This document shows positions 52,977 through 57,007 of a DNA stretch of 57,007 bases, one piece after another; the stretch's first letter is position 1, and every line of letters starts with the position of its first letter. A program made the translations under genes and the position numbers. Source of the stretch: Methylobacter sp. Lineage in GTDB: Bacteria > Pseudomonadota > Gammaproteobacteria > Methylococcales > Methylomonadaceae. Under the pieces are notes generated by a model, which saw only the letters and a program-made list of their open reading frames with translations, was not told the origin of the DNA and did no database searches. The stretch is taken from NCBI GenBank assembly GCA_024636505.1, contig JAGXGY010000029.1, positions 1-57,007 on the forward strand. The letters run 5' to 3'.

Positions 52977-53912
52977 ATGCCTCTTTCCGAATTCACTGTC
53001 ATTCAGCGTTTCTTCACCAGACAACGCATCACTCATTCGACAACGCGCTTGGGCATAGGCGATGACTGCGCGTTGCTGTCCATTCCCCAAGGTTTCGAGC
53101 TGGCAATAACCACCGATACCATGGTCGAGAATGTGCATTTTTTTGCCGGAGCCGACCCGGAACTGCTGGGGCATAAACTGCTGGCGGTCAATTTGAGCGA
53201 TCTTGCAGCGATGGGCGCGCAGCCGGTTTCGGTGACGCTGGCATTAACCCTGCCTAAGATTGACGACAACTGGTTGACGGCTTTTTCGCAAGGTTTTTTC
53301 AGGTTGGCCGAGCGCTATTCGGTGGATTTGATCGGCGGCGATACCACTTCCGGGCCTTTGACGTTGACCGTGCAGGCGCTGGGTTTGGTACCGAAAGGCC
53401 GTGCGCTGTTGCGTTCTTCGGCAAAGCCGGGCGATTTTATTTACATGACCGGTGCTTTGGGCGATGCGGGACTGGGATTAAAGATCAAGCAGGGCTATGC
53501 TTGTGCAGATCCAGATGCTGCTTTGACGCGCTTTAACCGGCCTGACCCTCAAGTTGAAGCGGGGCTAGCGCTAAACGGTATCGCTACTGCCTGCATCGAT
53601 TTATCGGACGGCTTGGCGGGCGATCTGGCTCATATACTGGAGCAAAGTCAAGTGGGCGCTTGTCTCGATTGGGATGTGCTGCCGCTGTCCAATGCGGTAC
53701 TGTCCTATATAACCGATACTGGCGATTGGTCTATGCCGCTGACTGCGGGTGACGACTATGAGCTGTGTTTTACCGTCAGTCCCGAACAGGCAGGCAAGTT
53801 GACTATAGCGGCCACCAAAATCGGCGTCATCGAATCTCAACCGGGCTTACGCTTGCGTAAGTCGGGAATCATCCAACCATTAGAGGTAAAAGGCTTTGAG
53901 CATTTTTCTTAA
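52977..53912 (+). CDS. thiL: Thiamine-monophosphate kinase
   Basis: ThiL phosphorylates thiamine monophosphate to the active diphosphate. The frame is open from 52920 through repeat sequence, but MPLSEFTVIQRFF at 52977 is the family start. Motifs: TRLGIGDDCALLSIP, TDTMVENVHFF, NLSDLAAMGAQPVSVTLAL, IGGDTTSGPLTLTV, and DLSDGLAGDLAHIL. 311 residues. It overlaps pgpA by 17 bp. Confidence 0.97.
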   Translation: MPLSEFTVIQRFFTRQRITHSTTRLGIGDDCALLSIPQGFELAITTDTMVENVHFFAGADPELLGHKLLAVNLSDLAAMGAQPVSVTLALTLPKIDDNWLTAFSQGFFRLAERYSVDLIGGDTTSGPLTLTVQALGLVPKGRALLRSSAKPGDFIYMTGALGDAGLGLKIKQGYACADPDAALTRFNRPDPQVEAGLALNGIATACIDLSDGLAGDLAHILEQSQVGACLDWDVLPLSNAVLSYITDTGDWSMPLTAGDDYELCFTVSPEQAGKLTIAATKIGVIESQPGLRLRKSGIIQPLEVKGFEHFS

Positions 53913-54402
53913 TACCCGGCTGGGTAAAAATAAACTGACGCCCAGACAGATATTGTCCGATCCTATCTTGTTTCTGGCCTTCGGTTTCGGTTCCGGCTTG
54001 GCAAAAAAAGCCCCCGGCACTTTTGGTACCGTGGCGGCGATTCCGGTTTACTGGCTGTTTGCGCAATCCAATTTTGCTATTTACAGCCTGTTGACGGTAA
54101 TCGTAACCCTTGTCGGCATTCCGATTTGCGATATTGCCGCAAAAAAACTGGATGAGCATGATTTTGGCGGCATCGTCTGGGATGAGATTGCCGGATACCT
54201 GATAACGCTATGGTTCGTACCTTTTAGCTGGCAAGCAGTGATATTGGGTTTTATCCTGTTCAGGTTCTTCGACATACTTAAACCGTGGCCGATTAAGTGG
54301 GTTGACCGGCAAGTACACGGCGGTTTGGGTATCATGCTCGATGATGTGCTGGCCGGGATATTTGCCGGTGTTTTGCTGCTATGGATTTCAGCCTATTTTT
54401 AG
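53896..54402 (+). CDS. pgpA: Phosphatidylglycerophosphatase A
   Basis: PgpA dephosphorylates phosphatidylglycerol phosphate at the inner membrane. Motifs: GFGSGLAKKAPGTFGTVAAI (cut here at its ends), GGIVWDEIAGYLITL with the metal-binding acidic residues, and RFFDILKPWPIKWVD. Three to four membrane helices in 168 residues. Initiation is at TTG 53896 inside thiL, with AAAGG and GAGG nearby. Its stop lies 1 bp from the convergent PAS/PP2C gene. Confidence 0.96.
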   Translation: MSIFLNTRLGKNKLTPRQILSDPILFLAFGFGSGLAKKAPGTFGTVAAIPVYWLFAQSNFAIYSLLTVIVTLVGIPICDIAAKKLDEHDFGGIVWDEIAGYLITLWFVPFSWQAVILGFILFRFFDILKPWPIKWVDRQVHGGLGIMLDDVLAGIFAGVLLLWISAYF

Positions 54403-54403
54403 C

Positions 54404-56665
54404 TTAATGGCGTTTAAAAATCATTAAGGTAATATCATCATTAAAAGATTCGCTACGGCAAAATTGCTTGAGCTGATCCAGCAACGCGTCAATGATGACC
54501 TGCGGTGATTGTTGCGCATGTTGAATAAGAATATTACTGACGCGTTGTAGGCCGAAAAAATCGCCTTGCGGATTTTCCGCTTCAGTTAAACCGTCGGTAT
54601 ACAGCAGGATTATGTCGCCTTGGGACAGTGTGGTGGTTTTTTCTTCAAAAACCACATTTTTGTGTATGCCCAGAATTAATCCTTCTGCATCGAGTTGCCT
54701 GCATTCGCTTTGGAAGCGACTATGTAACAAAGGGGGAGGGTGACCGGCATTGGCAAAACTCAATTGTTGGTTAGTGATGTTGTATTGCAGATAAAACAGG
54801 GTAATAAAGTAGTCGGATTTATCCAAATCCTCAAAAAGAAAATTATTGAGTATAGTCAGGGTTTCTGCGGGCGTACCCGAGCCGTTTGCCTGAGATCTAA
54901 TGGCGCTGCGGGTTTCCACCATAAACAGGGCAGGGCCGATTGAATGCCCGGAAACATCGGCAATAATCATATCCAGGCAGTTTTCGTTACGGTAAAAATA
55001 ATCAAAATAGTCGCCGCCAACTTGGTCGGCAGGCAGACAGTAACCGGTGACTTCAAAATGAGTGGATTTAATCGGTACCGAGGGCGATAGAGATGCCTGA
55101 ATGCGTTCGGCAATCTTGATTTCACTTTGAGCAATAGCCAGATTGACTTGCGCCTGGCGAATTGCCGCTTCCGTCGCTTTTCGTGTGGTAATGTCTACGA
55201 TAGTGCTCAGTATCAGTGTTTCTTCATGGCTGTCGATGATGCTGAGGCCTATTTCAACGGGAAATTCAGTCCCGTCTTTGCGTAAGCCGTAAAGTTCCCG
55301 GCCCACTCCCATAGGTCTGGATACGGGGGTGGCAAGGTACGTCTGACGGAAATCCCTATGTGCGCTGCGAAAGCGTTTCGGTATTAATATTTCAATAGTC
55401 TGGCCAATGAGTTCAGTCCGGGAGTAACCGAAAGACGCCTCTGTTTGCGCATTGACCATTACAATCGTCCCTGATTCGTTTACCATAATAATCGCGTTCG
55501 GCGACGATTCCACTGCTTGTCGAAACCGATGCTCCAGGCGCTTACGCTTGGTAATATCATGGATAAAACCGCTGAATATATAGGTATTGTCCAGTTTTAA
55601 CGGGGACAAGCTCAGCTCAACAGGAAATTCAGTGCCGTCGCGACGCAGGGCGGTTTGCTCAAGTAATTGATTGAACAGCGGACCCTGTCCTGTGCGCAGG
55701 AAGCGTTGCAATCCTTGCCGATGCGCATAGCGGAATTGTGGTGGTATGATTAACGCGTCAAGACGCTGGCCGATGGCTTCCTCCTTAGTCCAGCCGAATA
55801 TTTTTTCGGCTTGGTAATTCCAGTCGTTAATGATGCCGTCCGCATCCATAATCACGATGGCGCTCAGGGAGCTCTCAATAATCATTCGGGTACGTTTTTC
55901 GCTTTCGATCAGCGCATTCTGAAAGTGTATTCTGGCGGTAATATCCCGATCGACGCCCCGCCATTTCAGCAGTTTTCCGGCTGCATCGATTATCGGCAAC
56001 CCGGTCGATTCGGTCAGTATTGATCGGCCGTCTTTATGCTGATAATGAGCCAACAATGCATAAAAAGGCCGATGGCTGGTTGCGTATTGCTGCTGTTTAG
56101 CTTTATCGTGCGGGGTCAAAAATTCGGTATAGTGTTTACCGAGTACCTCATCCGGACTATAGCCCAATATCTGATTAACCGCAGCACTGCTATAGCTATA
56201 GTAACCCTGGGGATCTTGCTCCCACAGCCATTCGCCGGCCATTTCCGCCATCTGGCGAAAACGCTCTTCACTTTCGATAAGCGCCGATTCGACATTGAAA
56301 TCTTCGGCGGATTTGTCCTGAATTAACAACACAATCTCGGTTTTGTTAGGTGTCCGCTTAGCTAAAGAAAGCAGTGAGATGAATGCCCGGATTTTGTGAT
56401 TTGCCTTGGTAACAATGTCACCGATAAAGCCTGTCCTGAACGGAACTGAAGAGCTTGGATCGGTCATTACATTAGCAAGTACGGCCTGCCATATTGCCGT
56501 GTCGTTTCCGCCGACGTAAATAAGATCAATAGGGTGTCCGATGAGTTCTTCTTCAGCATAGCCTAACAAAGTAGCGGTGGAAGGACTAAGCTGTTTAATA
56601 CGCAGTACCGCGTCTTTCGAATCAATCAGTTCAAGGACAATGATATGGGGTGTGAGTGGGCGCAT
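54404..56665 (-). CDS. Four-PAS sensor with PP2C (SpoIIE-type) phosphatase domain
   Basis: The 753-residue protein has no membrane helix. Four PAS modules lie at about residues 15-120, 136-245, 256-372 and 381-492; the last two carry GTEFPVE and PAC-type DITxRK ends. A short helical linker follows (493-525). The C-terminal PP2C domain (540-752) has the metal-site motifs GGDYFDYF (Asp552), IADVSGHSIGPAL (Asp570), FANAGHPPPLLH and LLYTDGLTEA. Such RsbU-like phosphatases usually act on anti-sigma-antagonist (STAS) partners; none is in the window. No DNA-binding or GGDEF domain is present. It is a single gene. Confidence 0.93.
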   Translation of the reverse strand: MRPLTPHIIVLELIDSKDAVLRIKQLSPSTATLLGYAEEELIGHPIDLIYVGGNDTAIWQAVLANVMTDPSSSVPFRTGFIGDIVTKANHKIRAFISLLSLAKRTPNKTEIVLLIQDKSAEDFNVESALIESEERFRQMAEMAGEWLWEQDPQGYYSYSSAAVNQILGYSPDEVLGKHYTEFLTPHDKAKQQQYATSHRPFYALLAHYQHKDGRSILTESTGLPIIDAAGKLLKWRGVDRDITARIHFQNALIESEKRTRMIIESSLSAIVIMDADGIINDWNYQAEKIFGWTKEEAIGQRLDALIIPPQFRYAHRQGLQRFLRTGQGPLFNQLLEQTALRRDGTEFPVELSLSPLKLDNTYIFSGFIHDITKRKRLEHRFRQAVESSPNAIIMVNESGTIVMVNAQTEASFGYSRTELIGQTIEILIPKRFRSAHRDFRQTYLATPVSRPMGVGRELYGLRKDGTEFPVEIGLSIIDSHEETLILSTIVDITTRKATEAAIRQAQVNLAIAQSEIKIAERIQASLSPSVPIKSTHFEVTGYCLPADQVGGDYFDYFYRNENCLDMIIADVSGHSIGPALFMVETRSAIRSQANGSGTPAETLTILNNFLFEDLDKSDYFITLFYLQYNITNQQLSFANAGHPPPLLHSRFQSECRQLDAEGLILGIHKNVVFEEKTTTLSQGDIILLYTDGLTEAENPQGDFFGLQRVSNILIQHAQQSPQVIIDALLDQLKQFCRSESFNDDITLMIFKRH

Positions 56666-56870
56666 GTTGTTAACTTATTAGAATATGCTGAGCAAAGACG
56701 CATACCGTTTACCTGTTCAGCACATTCTATGCGTTTATGTATGGTCGTGGTGTCTAATGCTGCAAACTTCAAGACTTTACTCGATTATCGCTGGAAATCT
56801 TACCAATAAGGCACTTATTTTACTAAACAAATTTAAACGAATATCGGACGTAGCGAATCGTTCCCTATCG
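56666..56870. other. Upstream region of the PAS/PP2C gene
   Basis: No credible gene is seen. The open frames here lack ribosome-binding sites and known motifs. The region should hold the promoter of the PAS/PP2C gene (minus strand), but I found no clear hexamer pair. Confidence 0.4.
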
Positions 56871-57007
56871 GGTAATGGGTTAAATCTGTAGTTTGTTGTA
56901 TTATTAGCCGTATGACATGCTATCAAGAAATCGTCTGCCCCGAGTGCGGCAGCAGCCAAATTACAAAGTCCGGTCGCACAGAGCAAGGGACACAACGTTA
57001 TCGATGC
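56871..57007 (+). mobile_element. Left part of an IS1-family insertion sequence (cut by window end)
   Basis: The sequence from GGTAATGGGTTAAATC (56871) looks like an IS1-type left end, since IS1 ends begin GGTnATG. It is followed by an InsA-like ORF at 56912. The rest of the element lies outside the window, so the terminal repeats and target duplication cannot be checked. Confidence 0.55.
56912..57007 (+). CDS. IS1-family InsA-like protein, N-terminal 32 codons (partial)
   Basis: The frame MTCYQEIVCPECGSSQITK continues to QGTQRYRC at the last base of the window. It has the zinc-finger pattern of InsA (CPxC, then a basic stretch GR..G.QRYxC), which in IS1 binds the terminal inverted repeats and regulates InsB by frameshifting. 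3' end not in the window. The zinc-finger match is good but short. Confidence 0.7.
   Translation, partial: MTCYQEIVCPECGSSQITKSGRTEQGTQRYRC

Noticed and set aside
56777-56995. 72-residue minus-strand ORF with Cys residues at the right edge
   Set aside because: It is antisense to the start of the IS1-type element, and its Cys pattern derives from the reverse of that sequence.
1-57007. CRISPR arrays, prophage, toxin-antitoxin or defence genes
   Set aside because: No regularly spaced direct repeats, phage structural genes or recognisable defence proteins were found; the short repeats present are REP-, MITE- or spacer-type.

Overview
The window reads as chromosomal DNA of a gammaproteobacterium. 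Three blocks keep classic gammaproteobacterial gene order: yceD-rpmF-plsX-fabH-fabD-fabG-acpP-fabF-pabC-mltG-tmk-holB-pilZ-tatD; truA-trpF-trpB-trpA-accD-folC-dedD-(cvpA remnant)-purF-metZ; and nrdR-ribD-ribE-ribBX-ribH-nusB-thiL-pgpA. Intermediate base composition, palindromic spacer repeats and the RTX/DUF4214 protein would suit a Methylococcales-type bacterium, but no methane-oxidation gene is present, so that placement is an inference only.

Layout. 1-5.6 kb: the end of a large RTX/DUF4214 secreted protein, tRNA-Lys(CTT), and a pqi-type lipid-transport operon on the minus strand with pqiA split in two. 5.7-7.3 kb: a pentapeptide-repeat protein, then a nest of mobile-element scars. An EAL-domain gene remnant is interrupted by a transposase-less IS200/IS605-type element, which is itself interrupted by a 115-bp palindromic MITE with a 9-bp target duplication. 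7.3-12.5 kb: a TonB receptor, an unknown exported protein, and an LtaS/MdoB-like sulfatase-fold enzyme whose first codons overlap the left end of a second IS200/IS605-type remnant. 12.5-20.4 kb: tRNA-Leu(CAA), queA, a YadGH-like ABC exporter, ppx with an unknown membrane-anchored partner, a diheme cytochrome c peroxidase and a small unknown protein. 20.5-24.8 kb: a membrane pyrophosphatase of the K+-dependent sequence class and a LemA/TPM/TPM cluster.

24.8-54.4 kb is almost entirely housekeeping: fatty acid synthesis start-up, tryptophan synthesis, malonyl-CoA and folate enzymes, purine and methionine entry steps, and riboflavin synthesis. The riboflavin bifunctional gene is the RibBX variant, whose GTP cyclohydrolase II half lacks its zinc cysteines. 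54.4-57.0 kb: a four-PAS PP2C (SpoIIE-type) phosphatase and the first 32 codons of an IS1-family InsA-like ORF cut by the window end.

The most unusual sequence lies in the repeats. Besides the nested elements, a repeat family flanks nrdR and also supplies about 53 extra in-frame residues to the NrdR C-terminus. A GCGAAAGGC-type repeat fills several operon spacers and forms the end of nusB. I found no CRISPR array, prophage, defence island or complete novel multi-gene system.
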